DNA of 64,000 nucleotides. Origin: Alkalibacillus aidingensis (GTDB taxonomy: Bacteria; Bacillota; Bacilli; Bacillales; Alkalibacillaceae). Made by a program: the position numbers and the translations under genes. How positions within the stretch are numbered: the stretch's first letter is position 1; each line of letters opens with the position of its first letter. The stretch spans positions 125,572-189,571 of the forward strand of contig NZ_JABXWU010000004.1 of assembly GCF_014595945.1 (NCBI RefSeq). Direction: 5' to 3'. This document shows positions 36,361 through 44,851 of the stretch, in pieces. Below the pieces are notes generated by a model. That model was given only the letters and a program-made list of their open reading frames with translations. It had not been told where the DNA came from and made no database searches.

Positions 36361-37566
36361 GTGGCTTCCTTTAAATATGTCGCAGCTGATTATAACGGAA
36401 ATATCAAAAAAGGCAAAGTAAAAGCATATAATAAAGATATAGCAAAGATAAGATTAAGAGAGTCGGGCTTAAAGATCGAGAGGATCGAAGAAATTAAAGA
36501 GTCGATCTGGTCTAAAGATATTCATATCGGAAGTCCTGTTAAGCATCGTGAGTTCGTCATCTTCTTACAACAATTCGGTGCATTACTTAAAGCTGGATTA
36601 ACAATTGTCGAGTCGCTTAATATATTACGAGAACAGACAAGCAGTAAAATGTTAAAAGAGACGCTGTATTATGTTGAGATCGACATGCGACAGGGAAGTT
36701 CGCTAACCAATGCTTTAAAAAAACACCCTCATATTTTCTCGAGCATGTTTGTTAATATGATTCATAGTGGAGAAACGAGTGGCACATTAGAAGAGACGAC
36801 CAATAAACTAGCTGAGTATTATAGTAAACAGCAACAGACGAGACAGAAGGTGAAATCAACATTTGCCTATCCAGTAACGGTGGCTATCGTTGCCATTGGA
36901 GTGGTGATTTTCTTAATGTTATACGTAGTTCCACAGTTTGTGGACATGTTTACTCAGTTTGATGCTGAACTCCCGGTGATCACACAGTTTGTCTTATCGA
37001 TTAGTCATCTGCTACAAAACTATTGGTTGTTAATGATTTTAGTGACTATTGCCATTATGCTAGTAGTCATATCACTTTATCAAAAAGAAGAGATCCGACG
37101 AAAGCTGGATTACTATTTGCTTAAGACACCAGGGTTTGGTAAATTGGCCCTACAATCTAATATCGCATCAATGACTCGGACACTAAGCTCACTACTTTAT
37201 AACCATGTACCGATCATTGAAGCCCTTAACTTAACCGAACAAACCATACGCAACCGTGAGCTAAGAGAAACCTTAAAGAAGGCGAGAACATCCTTAAAAC
37301 AAGGAAGTACGTTATCAGAACCCTTTAAGGAACATTGGGCATATCCTTATTTAGTTACACAGATGATCGAAGTTGGAGAGAAGACCAACTCACTAGATGA
37401 AATGCTCGATCAAGTCGCAAGCTTCTATGAAAATGACGTCGATACGGCAACTGAGCAGTTAAAATCATTACTTGAACCATTACTCATTATTAGCTTGTCA
37501 CTAATCGTAGGGACGATCGTATTAGCGATTGTCATCCCGATGTTTGAAATATTTAATCAAATATAA
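36361..37566 (+). CDS. pilC: Type IV pilus inner-membrane platform protein PilC
   Basis: A 401-residue platform protein that couples PilB to pilin assembly. It has two T2SSF domains (about 68-190 and 270-392), each opening with the family motif (FVIFLQQFGALLKAGLTIVESL and IASMTRTLSSLLYNHVPIIEAL, both cited in part) and the GE(T/K)SGTLEE / GEKTNSLDEML turn. Three to four membrane helices are visible. GTG 36361 follows GGAGGT. It lies 30 bases after pilB. Confidence 0.94.
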   Translation: MASFKYVAADYNGNIKKGKVKAYNKDIAKIRLRESGLKIERIEEIKESIWSKDIHIGSPVKHREFVIFLQQFGALLKAGLTIVESLNILREQTSSKMLKETLYYVEIDMRQGSSLTNALKKHPHIFSSMFVNMIHSGETSGTLEETTNKLAEYYSKQQQTRQKVKSTFAYPVTVAIVAIGVVIFLMLYVVPQFVDMFTQFDAELPVITQFVLSISHLLQNYWLLMILVTIAIMLVVISLYQKEEIRRKLDYYLLKTPGFGKLALQSNIASMTRTLSSLLYNHVPIIEALNLTEQTIRNRELRETLKKARTSLKQGSTLSEPFKEHWAYPYLVTQMIEVGEKTNSLDEMLDQVASFYENDVDTATEQLKSLLEPLLIISLSLIVGTIVLAIVIPMFEIFNQI

Positions 37567-37603
37567 AAGATATATAAATAATTATTATGGAGGAGATGGA
37601 ACC

Positions 37604-38074
37604 ATGTTTAAGAGGTTATTGAAAAACGAGAAAGGGATTACGCTAGTTGAGTTGCTAGCAGTTGTTGTGATCTTAGGGATCATCGCGTTGATTGCTGTAC
37701 CGGCGATTGCGAATGTGATTGAGGATTCGAGGTATGATAGTGTGAAGGCAACAGGTATAAATATAATTGAAGCTGCGGATTTATATGCAATCACAAATAA
37801 TATAAGTGATGACGATGTCGATTTGGAAGATTTGGTGGATGGAAACTACCTTGACGGTGATTTAAGTGATTGGGAAGAGTTGGAAGCTGATCAAGGGGTT
37901 TTTGTAAAGATTAATTCAGATGATGAGAATGAACTCACAGGTAAAGGTACTGATGGAAATGTTTACGTTGAATTTGACGGAGCATCTATTTCTGAAATAA
38001 ATGATGTAAGTGGCTCAGAATTGAGAAATGATGATACAGATAATGACGCTCCTGTAAGACAAGGTTCTGAATAA
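37604..38074 (+). CDS. pilA: Type IV major pilin (prepilin)
   Basis: A 156-residue prepilin from ATG 37604, seven bases after GGAGGAGA. The class III signal MFKRLLKNEKG precedes ITLVELLAVVVILGIIALIAVP with Glu at +5. The globular domain is strikingly acidic (DDDVDLEDLVDGNYLDGDLSDW; ELRNDDTDNDAP, cited in part), as expected for surface proteins in salty habitats, and lacks cysteines. A strong terminator directly after the gene should give it more transcript than the downstream genes, which supports a major-pilin role. Confidence 0.9.
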   Translation: MFKRLLKNEKGITLVELLAVVVILGIIALIAVPAIANVIEDSRYDSVKATGINIIEAADLYAITNNISDDDVDLEDLVDGNYLDGDLSDWEELEADQGVFVKINSDDENELTGKGTDGNVYVEFDGASISEINDVSGSELRNDDTDNDAPVRQGSE

Positions 38075-38081
38075 TAATCAC

Positions 38082-38108
38082 AAGCGCGGCTTTGCCCGCG
38101 CTTTCTTT
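38082..38108 (+). terminator. Internal terminator between pilin and pilD
   Basis: AAGCGCGG (38082-38089) and CCGCGCTT (38096-38103) flank a six-base loop, followed by TCTTT. Partial read-through would feed pilD-pilM-pilN-pilO. Confidence 0.85.
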
Positions 38109-38133
38109 ATACATACCATACGAATTCTGAGGA

Positions 38134-38892
38134 ATGATGTCGTTGCTTTTTATCTACTTATACATTCTCGTTTTAGGTTTAGTTTTAGGTTCTTTTTATA
38201 ATGTGGTTGGATTACGGCTGACGAAAAGTGAGTCGATCGTTTACCCACCTTCGCATTGTCCGAAATGCCAGAAACGGTTACGGGTCTACGAATTAATCCC
38301 GGTCTTGTCATATCTAATCCAACGTGGGCGTTGTCGTCAATGCAATGAACCAATCTCACCAGTCTATCCGTTTTTTGAAGCGATCACAGGGTTATTGTTT
38401 GTGTTTGCTTTTTACCGAGTTGGATTTGATGTAGAATTGGTGGTAGCTTGGTTATTGATTAGTTTATTGGTCATTATTACGGTGAGTGACTGGCATGAAC
38501 AGATTATTCCGGACCGTGTTTTGGCTTTTTTTGTATTGGTTTTTGTTATAATTAGATTATGGTTACCACTTGACCCTTGGTATGATGCATATCTTGGGGC
38601 TGCGCTTGGTTTTGGACTGTTGTTTGTGATTGCCTTAATTAGTAGAGGAGGCATGGGTGGTGGCGATATTAAGCTGTTTGGCGTATTAGGTTTAGTGCTG
38701 GGTATACAAGGGGTACTGTTAACCTTGATGCTTGCTTCACTGATCGGGTCTTTCATCGGAATAGCCTTAATAGCCTTTAGTAAAGTGAAGCGCGGCATGC
38801 CCATTGCATTTGGACCGTTTATTGCCATTGCAGCATTAGTTACATACTTTTATGGGGATTCATTAATCAATTGGTATTGGCAGTTATTCTAG
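38134..38892 (+). CDS. pilD: Prepilin leader peptidase / N-methyltransferase PilD
   Basis: A 252-residue membrane aspartyl protease that cleaves and methylates prepilins. The N-terminal domain has the methylase motif GSFYNVVGLRL and a four-cysteine zinc site (CPKCQKRL; RGRCRQCNEP). The catalytic aspartates are in VSDWHEQIIPDRV and GMGGGDIKLFG. Seven to eight hydrophobic helices are present. ATG 38134 or 38137 follows TGAGGA. Its substrates are presumably the four prepilins of this locus. Confidence 0.94.
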   Translation: MMSLLFIYLYILVLGLVLGSFYNVVGLRLTKSESIVYPPSHCPKCQKRLRVYELIPVLSYLIQRGRCRQCNEPISPVYPFFEAITGLLFVFAFYRVGFDVELVVAWLLISLLVIITVSDWHEQIIPDRVLAFFVLVFVIIRLWLPLDPWYDAYLGAALGFGLLFVIALISRGGMGGGDIKLFGVLGLVLGIQGVLLTLMLASLIGSFIGIALIAFSKVKRGMPIAFGPFIAIAALVTYFYGDSLINWYWQLF

Positions 38893-38912
38893 TAATTTAG
38901 GTGGATGATGAA

Positions 38913-39878
38913 ATGGGAAAGAAACATATGATCAATCTAGAGATCCGCGATTATGTCATTCGTTATATAGAGCCGAAAAAGGGTTCATCTAATGAAGTCG
39001 AACGGATGGGGGAGCACTTTTTGCCGTCAGGTGTCATTGTTGATGGGGTGATTGAGGAGAAAGAAGCCTTCAAAAAGATTATCCAGACGTGTGCAAAGAA
39101 GTGGCGATTGAAGCGGAAGTCAATTCGTTTATCGATGCCAGATTCGCTTGTATTTATTCGTAAGCAGATGATCCCTTTAGATGTCCCTAAGGATGAAGTG
39201 GAAAAATTTATTAACTTTAATCTCGGTGAGACGATTCATTTACCTTTTGAGGAGTCAATTTTTGAAACGGTATATATTAGGCAGCTAACGGATCAGCATG
39301 AGGTTAGTTTAATTTCGACAGACCGTGGTGTGGTTGATCAATACGTTGAGTTGTTAGATGATGTGGGCTTGAAGGTGAAAGTTGTTGATATTTCACCACT
39401 TAATTATTATCGTATTTTTTATCATCAAGATTTGGTGAGTGAAGAAGACAGATTTTTATTAATTCAGTATCATATTGATCGCGTTATTTTTAGTGCGTTT
39501 GTGGATCACACACCGATTTTCTTACAGGAATTTGACCTAGATTCTAGTGAAATGGTAACGAATCAATTAGGTCCTACCATGTCAAAAGAAGATTTTAATC
39601 GTGATTTAGTCATGGAAGAGTTTGAGGAGATGAACATTGAAGTTGAGCGTGTAGAGCGTTTTTATCAAATGGCGATGAACGAGGGTGAACAGCGTTTTTC
39701 TAAGATCGCGATCGTAGGTGATCACCCCTTTTTAGATCAAATGATTGACCGAATGGAAGAAGGGTATGAAACGCCAATTGTTTATTTAGATGAAGATCAA
39801 TTAAACGGGCCAAAGGGAATGAGCTTAGAGTCGAAGTTTCATAACGTTTATGGCTTAGCGTTAAAGGGTGAACGTTAA
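38913..39878 (+). CDS. pilM: Type IV pilus assembly protein PilM
   Basis: A 321-residue actin-like cytosolic protein. ATG 38913 lies nine bases after AGGTGG; GTG 38901 is an alternative. The fold is recognisable from LEIRDYVIRYIEPKK, IRLSMPDSLVFIRKQMIPLD, NFNLGETIHLPFEESIF and the late KIAIVGDHPFLDQM segment. PilM binds the short cytosolic N-terminus of PilN, linking the platform to the motor. PilN starts two bases after the stop, a normal pilMNO arrangement. Confidence 0.86.
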   Translation: MGKKHMINLEIRDYVIRYIEPKKGSSNEVERMGEHFLPSGVIVDGVIEEKEAFKKIIQTCAKKWRLKRKSIRLSMPDSLVFIRKQMIPLDVPKDEVEKFINFNLGETIHLPFEESIFETVYIRQLTDQHEVSLISTDRGVVDQYVELLDDVGLKVKVVDISPLNYYRIFYHQDLVSEEDRFLLIQYHIDRVIFSAFVDHTPIFLQEFDLDSSEMVTNQLGPTMSKEDFNRDLVMEEFEEMNIEVERVERFYQMAMNEGEQRFSKIAIVGDHPFLDQMIDRMEEGYETPIVYLDEDQLNGPKGMSLESKFHNVYGLALKGER

Positions 39879-39879
39879 C

Positions 39880-40413
39880 ATGTTAGTCGATATCAATTTA
39901 CTACCGAAGAAGGAAAAGAATCGAACTCCATTTTGGATTTATTTCACTTTAAGTTTGTTTACCTTTGTGGTGGTTACTGGTGCAGGATACCTTGTTTGGG
40001 ATCTAAACCAACAGCAGCAAACTCTATCTGATCGCTTACAACAGACAGAGCGTACGAATGCGATTTTACAGGCTGAGCTTGAGGGGGATGAGGAATACCA
40101 GCGAGCGGAAGCGTTGGCACAACTAATTGAGGAATTGGATGGTGGCTTTTCCAATACGACAGCAATGATGAGTCGTATTATTGACGCGATCCCAAGTGGT
40201 GGGATGCTCATTTCATTTAGGTTGGATGAATTGACGATTGATTTAACGATTCAAACGAACACTAACGAACAGGCGGTTAGTTATTATCAGGCATTAAGGG
40301 CGTTGGATGGTCTGAATGACGTGACAATCCATACGATTAACTACAATGAGAATGAGGACCATTACGTGACAAGCTATACGGTCAACCTCGAAACAGAAGA
40401 GGTGGAATCATGA
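39880..40413 (+). CDS. pilN: Type IV pilus assembly protein PilN
   Basis: A 177-residue single-pass membrane protein. ATG 39880 follows AAGGGTGA. The diagnostic N-terminal motif VDINLLPKKEKNR binds PilM. One membrane helix spans ~18-40, then comes a coiled coil (NQQQQTLSDRLQQTERTNAILQAELE, cited in part) and a C-terminal ferredoxin-like domain. The downstream pilO start overlaps its stop (ATGA), so PilN and PilO are made together, as expected for a heterodimer. Confidence 0.88.
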   Translation: MLVDINLLPKKEKNRTPFWIYFTLSLFTFVVVTGAGYLVWDLNQQQQTLSDRLQQTERTNAILQAELEGDEEYQRAEALAQLIEELDGGFSNTTAMMSRIIDAIPSGGMLISFRLDELTIDLTIQTNTNEQAVSYYQALRALDGLNDVTIHTINYNENEDHYVTSYTVNLETEEVES

Positions 40414-40970
40414 AACTAACCAATACCCAAAAGCGTATGATGATCATATGGCCATTACTATTAATCATTGTTGCCGGAATTTTTTATTTCATTTATATTA
40501 ATGGTTTGCAACAAGAGGTCAGTGACTTAGAGGAAGATGTCCGTTTAAATGAGCAGATGAGCAAGGCTCTTCAGGAAAGTGTAGAAGAGATGGAAGAAGA
40601 GGAGATTGCCGTTAATGATCTGCGTGCACGCCTACCACGACATATGGATGAGGCACAGGTGATCCGGATTGTTAACCGGGCAGCAACACGAACAAATTCA
40701 ACGATTCAATCCTATGACTACCAGGAGCATGAAGTCGTGACAGTTAATGAGCTGTTTGAAGAAGAGGTTGAGCAAGGAACTGAAGAGATTGAAGTTTTAA
40801 CGATGCTAATTAATGGTCAAACCGGTTCTTTCGGCCAATTAGAACGCTTTGTTGATGAGTTTGAAACGCATGACCGCTTAATACAAATTAACTCTTTACA
40901 AATTCAGACTGGAAGCGAAGATGATATCAGTTTTCGCATGCAATTCTCTGTCTTTGCTTATGATGAATAA
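40410..40970 (+). CDS. pilO: Type IV pilus assembly protein PilO
   Basis: A 186-residue protein with one N-terminal membrane helix (about 12-32, MIIWPLLLIIVAGIFYFIYI in part), an acidic coiled coil (QQEVSDLEEDVRLNEQMS) and a C-terminal ferredoxin-like domain (EIEVLTMLINGQTGSFGQLERF in part). Sequence identity to known PilO is low, so the call rests on architecture, size and position after pilN. It is the last gene of the pilus operon before a strong terminator. Confidence 0.84.
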   Translation: MKLTNTQKRMMIIWPLLLIIVAGIFYFIYINGLQQEVSDLEEDVRLNEQMSKALQESVEEMEEEEIAVNDLRARLPRHMDEAQVIRIVNRAATRTNSTIQSYDYQEHEVVTVNELFEEEVEQGTEEIEVLTMLINGQTGSFGQLERFVDEFETHDRLIQINSLQIQTGSEDDISFRMQFSVFAYDE

Positions 40971-40972
40971 AC

Positions 40973-41016
40973 AAGCCGCTTATGAGAAGGTTAGATCTTT
41001 TCATAAGCGGCTTTTT
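40973..41016. terminator. Terminator ending the pilus operon
   Basis: AAGCCGCTTATGA (40973-40985) pairs perfectly with TCATAAGCGGCTT (41001-41013), followed by TTT. It also faces the end of the ABC permease gene. Confidence 0.93.
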
Positions 41017-41018
41017 GA

Positions 41019-41792
41019 CTACTCTATAGCTCGGTTTTTTAATGTTGTTATGGCAATCATTAGACAGATGATTGTCAATATGATGGCAATTGCTAAACTA
41101 AACCAGGTTTCCGTTTCAATTTCACCGGAGTAAAAATAAACACCAATATAATCACTAATCAATCCTGGACTCCAAGTTAACACGTGACTATAGATACTTG
41201 TTATCGCATTAATTGCAATAATGGTAACAATCGATAAAAATGCCACCATACCTTGGGATTTAAAGAAGGTGTTAAATAGCATGACAATCCCTAGAATTAA
41301 CATGAAATAGATGATGAAGAAAAAAGTACTGATTAGAATTTGTGTAAAGCTTATTGAACCGAATAAAATATTGATGTAATACCAAGCCACCAAAATGGAA
41401 GCTAACAACGCCACTGATACTAATAATAGAATAGAAGTGAATTTGGCTGTTATATAGTTAGTATAGCTTACAGGCTTCGATAAAATAAGCTCATAGACAC
41501 CACTTTTTAACTCACTTGAAACGAGCCCCATAGAAATCACGATGGTAATTAATACACCGATCATGCCGAGCTGATTAAAACTCATCATCATCGCCTCTGC
41601 AACCGAAGGCATTGGAAAGTCAATCGTTGCTCCTTCTGGTAGTCCACCAACTGTCTCTAGTATTCGTGGTAGAAAGTAGGCTGTTAACGGATCCATAATC
41701 GCAAATAAAATAAAAACAATCGGTACCCAGATCCATTTGAAATTTCGCCAGTTCTCTAGCAATTCTTTTTTGAAAATGGTCGTCCACTGCAT
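41019..41792 (-). CDS. yxlG: ABC-2 permease, YxlG-like
   Basis: A 257-residue membrane subunit with six hydrophobic helices (near 20-40, 75-100, 115-140, 143-172, 180-205 and 230-250). MGLVSSELKSGVYELILSKPVSYTNYI is the conserved cytosolic helix of NosY/YxlG-type permeases (cited in full length of the helix only by its ends: MGLVSSE to YTNYI). The start overlaps the ATPase stop by one base (TAATG). The trio PLDc_N protein, ATPase and permease matches yxlE-yxlF-yxlG of the B. subtilis sigY operon, though sigY itself is not here. Confidence 0.86.
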   Translation of the reverse strand: MQWTTIFKKELLENWRNFKWIWVPIVFILFAIMDPLTAYFLPRILETVGGLPEGATIDFPMPSVAEAMMMSFNQLGMIGVLITIVISMGLVSSELKSGVYELILSKPVSYTNYITAKFTSILLLVSVALLASILVAWYYINILFGSISFTQILISTFFFIIYFMLILGIVMLFNTFFKSQGMVAFLSIVTIIAINAITSIYSHVLTWSPGLISDYIGVYFYSGEIETETWFSLAIAIILTIICLMIAITTLKNRAIE

Positions 41793-42700
41793 TATTCAGT
41801 CACCGCCTTCATGAAAATATCCTCTAATGACGATTTAGCTACTTCAAACTTGGTTAACTGCCAATCCTCGTTTTTTATCGTATCTAGTAATTGGTTTCTA
41901 GCAGCATTTAAATCGTGAACGGTAATAATGAATCCATGTTCTTGTCGAACGACTTTAAAGACAGAGTCAATTTCTTTTAACCGTTCTTCAATAAACTTTG
42001 GCTCTTCTGAAAAGGCTAAGCGAATCGAAACGGTGTCTTGTGAATCACTTACTTCTTCAATGGAGCCTTGTTTAATCATCTTTCCGTGATGAAGTAATAA
42101 AATCTCTTCACTAATTTCTTCAGCGTCGTTAAGGATATGTGTTGAGAAGAGGATTGTCGCGTCTTTTTTTAGCTCGCGAATTAGATTAAGTACTTCACGT
42201 CTTCCAATCGGGTCTAAGGCACTGACAGGTTCATCTAGAATGATCAGTTTAGGGTGATGAATTAACGCTTGGGCAATACCTAATCGCTGCTTCATCCCAC
42301 CTGAATATTTGGAGATGCGTTGTTTTCTAGCATCTATTAAGTTCACAAGCTCTAGTAATTCATGAGCACGAGCTTTTGCTTCTTGTTTGCTTAGATGAGA
42401 GAGTTGGCCGACATAAATTAAAAATTCCTCACCGGTCATCCAGTTATGGAAGACAGGAAACTGTGGTAAGTAACCAACATAGTTCCTGACATCTTTTTTA
42501 AAGTTTTCCTCGCTGAAGTTAATCGTGCCGCTTGTGGGCTTGATAAAACCTGCAAGCATTCGTAAGGTAGTTGTTTTACCAGCCCCATTTGGACCTAATA
42601 AGGCAACACATTTACCCGGCTCTAAGGTGAATGATATATTGTCTACAACATTAGTTGATTGGTAGGTTTTTGTGAGCTGTTCAACTGACATTAAGGTCAT
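41792..42700 (-). CDS. yxlF: ABC transporter ATPase, YxlF-like
   Basis: A 302-residue nucleotide-binding subunit. ATG 42700 follows AGGAAGGAG; the longer frame runs into the upstream gene. Walker A is GPNGAGKTT, the signature is KYSGGMKQRL, Walker B is LIILDEPVSALDP and the switch is FSTHI. The ~85-residue C-terminal extension is typical of NosF/YxlF export ATPases. It lies 2 bases after the stop of the PLDc_N gene and overlaps the permease start. In B. subtilis the cognate genes help control sigma-Y. Confidence 0.9.
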   Translation of the reverse strand: MTLMSVEQLTKTYQSTNVVDNISFTLEPGKCVALLGPNGAGKTTTLRMLAGFIKPTSGTINFSEENFKKDVRNYVGYLPQFPVFHNWMTGEEFLIYVGQLSHLSKQEAKARAHELLELVNLIDARKQRISKYSGGMKQRLGIAQALIHHPKLIILDEPVSALDPIGRREVLNLIRELKKDATILFSTHILNDAEEISEEILLLHHGKMIKQGSIEEVSDSQDTVSIRLAFSEEPKFIEERLKEIDSVFKVVRQEHGFIITVHDLNAARNQLLDTIKNEDWQLTKFEVAKSSLEDIFMKAVTE

Positions 42701-42702
42701 CG

Positions 42703-42891
42703 TTACGGTCTCCTTCCTATAATGAAGTAAATAATCGGACCTGCTAGATTTCCGAGAATAATAATAAGTACCCAAAGCCATTTTGGACCTCGTGTTGCTT
42801 CAACTCGTTTTAAATCAATTAAGGCAATAATAATTAAAATGAATTGCAAAATGATAATTGGTAATAGTAATTGAATTAGCTGTGAGTCCAC
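42703..42891 (-). CDS. yxlE: PLDc_N-domain small membrane protein, YxlE-like
   Basis: A 62-residue protein with two membrane helices (QLLLPIIILQFILIIIAL and LWVLIIILGNLAGPIIYFII). The segment DLKRVEATRGPKWLWVLIII (ends DLKR and LIII) and the terminal YFIIGRRP define the PLDc_N domain found in YxlE. GTG 42891 is chosen, eight bases after AAGGGG; GTG 42900 is too close to that site. It is the first gene of the yxlEFG-like operon. Confidence 0.85.
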   Translation of the reverse strand: MDSQLIQLLLPIIILQFILIIIALIDLKRVEATRGPKWLWVLIIILGNLAGPIIYFIIGRRP

Positions 42892-42973
42892 GCTAATCAC
42901 CCCTTCTTATATCTAGTATACCTATTTTGTAGACTTCCTAATCTTAAGTATATCGTATTTTTTGAGAAAATTT

Positions 42974-43014
42974 TAAAAAAATCCAATAGGTGGAACGAAA
43001 TTCACCTATTGGAT
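42974..43014 (-). terminator. Terminator of the GNAT gene
   Basis: ATCCAATAGGTG (42981-42992) pairs perfectly with CACCTATTGGAT (43003-43014). Read leftward a run of seven Ts follows. Confidence 0.93.
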
Positions 43015-43027
43015 CAGAATCAATCTA

Positions 43028-43579
43028 TTAAGCTTCTAATTCGTCAACTTCAGCAACTTCGGATTCGTGGATATAGAAAGTAAAGGCATCTTTATAAATG
43101 GCAAATAGATCATATTGCTTTTCGCCCTGATTTATTTGTTCAAATACGTGCGGATAAGTCTCGTTAGCTTCGATCGCATAGGAAAGCTTGCTCATGGCTT
43201 TTAAGGAACGAGTGTTTGTTTTATTGATTTTCAAGAAGACAACTTCAATCTCCTGCTCCATAAACAGCTCCCAGAGAAATAGCTCTTTAGCATATTGGTT
43301 ATAGCCTTGACCGAAATATGGCCGACCTAACCAAGTGGCAAGAAAACCTTTACCTTCTTCAATATCATAAAGAGTGATGGCACCGACTGGATTTTCCATT
43401 TCATCTAAGATGGTTCTAGAGATCAGCTCGCCATTCTCCTCTTGTTGGTTCATTTGATTAATAAAGAAGTAGTAAGCCTCCATGTTTTCTGCTTGTTCGC
43501 GAACATACGGCTTAACTGCCTCGTCACTTAATAATGGGAATAGTACAGGTACATCCTGTAGCTCTCTTCTTTTAAGCAT
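43028..43579 (-). CDS. GNAT-family N-acetyltransferase
   Basis: A 183-residue acetyltransferase of the RimJ/RimL-like branch. The acetyl-CoA region is visible as ATWLGRPYFGQGYNQYAKELFLW (in part: GRPYFGQGYNQYA), and the late segment LKINKTNTRSLKAMSKLSY is the usual GNAT motif B. The acidic tail ESEVAEVDELEA is unusual. The ribosome site AAGGAGGG lies inside the 3' arm of a terminator hairpin, and the U-run of that hairpin directly abuts the ATG. Expression is therefore probably controlled by the ~235-base leader upstream. The substrate is unknown. Confidence 0.82.
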   Translation of the reverse strand: MLKRRELQDVPVLFPLLSDEAVKPYVREQAENMEAYYFFINQMNQQEENGELISRTILDEMENPVGAITLYDIEEGKGFLATWLGRPYFGQGYNQYAKELFLWELFMEQEIEVVFLKINKTNTRSLKAMSKLSYAIEANETYPHVFEQINQGEKQYDLFAIYKDAFTFYIHESEVAEVDELEA

Positions 43580-43815
43580 AAAAAAACACCCTCCTTCTTA
43601 AAAAAGTCATGAGGGTGTCGCGCGCAAAAAGGCATAAGCAGTGACGCAGCAAGGTCGACCACCCTCGAATTTTTATCAGTTGCACATTGGTAAAACTTTA
43701 TTGCACATAATGTACATAACAAAAATCCGGGGTGGGAATCGAACCCACTAGAACCACTTTCCATGAAGTGGTGGCGCACCATTTGCCTTCCCTTGAATTT
43801 AGCTAAATGAATTTT
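43580..43815 (-). promoter_or_regulatory. Structured leader RNA with terminator/antiterminator switch upstream of the GNAT gene
   Basis: Read leftward. The terminator is ACACCCTC (43618-43611) with GAGGGTGT (43593-43586) and a seven-U run ending at the start codon. Its 5' arm can instead pair, as CGACACCCTC, with an upstream CGAGGGTGGTCG (43667-43656), so two exclusive hairpins exist. Further upstream are three hairpins, one of them GTGGG-TTCGATT-CCCAC (43748-43732), which looks like a tRNA T-arm. The SD lies in the terminator. The layout is that of a riboswitch or attenuator; I recognise no known class. A GGGTGG core recalls a T-box, but the rest does not match. Confidence 0.6.
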
Positions 43816-43882
43816 ACAACATTCCAAGCCATTTGAAAATAGGTAATCATCACTTTTTAAAAGTTAATTTTTTCTGCCAATT

Positions 43883-44788
43883 TTACTGGTATAAATCCTC
43901 TAATGCGGACTGTAACTCAGGGAATTGAAACTCATAGCCAGACGTCTCTAATTTCTTAGGATAAACATACTGTCCCTTTAGAATTAAATCGCTCATTTCA
44001 CCTAAAACGGATCTGATTGCCAATGCTGGCGCTGGTAACCAATGAGGCTTATTAAGGACTTGCCCTAAGGTTTTACCGAAGTCTTTATTCCTTTTAGGGT
44101 TGGGTGTGGTCAGATTAACTGGTCCTTTAATGCTACTTTGTTCGATAATAAAATCAATCATACGGACGACATCTAAAATATGAACCCATGACAACCATTG
44201 TTGGCCACTACCTAATTTTCCACCTACCATTAATTTATACGGCAAGGCTATCTTCGGAAGGGCACCATAACTAGCATCTAAAATCACGCCGAAGCGAGCC
44301 TTGACAGTACGAACACCCAACTGCTTAGCTTCGTCAACCTCAGTCTCCCAAACTGAGCACACTTCGGCGAGAAAATCCTCACCTGGGTTAACGGTATCTT
44401 CCGTAAAAATCTCCTCATGAGATGTTCCATAATATCCAATTGCCGATGCATTTATATAGACACGTGGCGTCTCACCTAATGCACCCATGATGCGAATCAC
44501 CTCACGAGTGGTCGTGATACGACTATCAAGTATTTGCTTTTTACGTTCCTCATTCCAACGACCCACGTTTAATGATTCACCCGCCAAATTAATCACTGCA
44601 TCTATGTTATGAAGTTCAATTTCGGGATGACTATCTTTGGACAGCCATTGAATATATTTAACATTGGGTTCATCTTGATATCGGTCAGGGTTTCTTGTCA
44701 GGACGAAGATCTCATCATCCTTAGCTGTAAAATGGTCGATTAGATGACGACCTACAAACCCTGTACCACCAGCCATAACAATTCTCAA
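43883..44788 (-). CDS. yfhF: TIGR01777-family NAD(P)-binding epimerase (YfhF)
   Basis: A 301-residue Rossmann protein of the extended SDR superfamily. The start is TTG 44788 after AAGGAGG. The N-terminal motif is MAGGTGFVGRHLIDHF; VINLAGESLNVGRWNEERKK (in part) and ASAIGYYG are the TIGR01777 hallmarks, and the C-terminal DUF1731 region (NKPHWLPAPALAIRSVLGEMSDLIL in part) is present. The family function is unknown; in B. subtilis yfhF adjoins recX, as here. It is divergent from recX with 63 bases between starts. Confidence 0.93.
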   Translation of the reverse strand: MRIVMAGGTGFVGRHLIDHFTAKDDEIFVLTRNPDRYQDEPNVKYIQWLSKDSHPEIELHNIDAVINLAGESLNVGRWNEERKKQILDSRITTTREVIRIMGALGETPRVYINASAIGYYGTSHEEIFTEDTVNPGEDFLAEVCSVWETEVDEAKQLGVRTVKARFGVILDASYGALPKIALPYKLMVGGKLGSGQQWLSWVHILDVVRMIDFIIEQSSIKGPVNLTTPNPKRNKDFGKTLGQVLNKPHWLPAPALAIRSVLGEMSDLILKGQYVYPKKLETSGYEFQFPELQSALEDLYQ

Positions 44789-44851
44789 AGTGGATGTACC
44801 TCCTTACCAATCTATATTATAATAAAATAAAGAAAACTTAGGAGTATCGCC

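Noticed and set aside
43656..43667. Canonical T-box riboswitch
   Set aside because: Only the GGGTGG core is shared. The following ACCGCG and the usual specifier stem are not visible, so the label is not justified without a covariance search.
43732..43780. tRNA gene on the reverse strand
   Set aside because: The T-arm is perfect, but no 5' acceptor strand pairs with CCCCGGA, the D-arm is wrong and the anticodon-like loop has six bases. It is treated as part of the leader RNA.
43528..43827. 99-residue reverse-strand ORF across the leader region
   Set aside because: It lies over the hairpins, overlaps the GNAT start out of frame and has no ribosome site.
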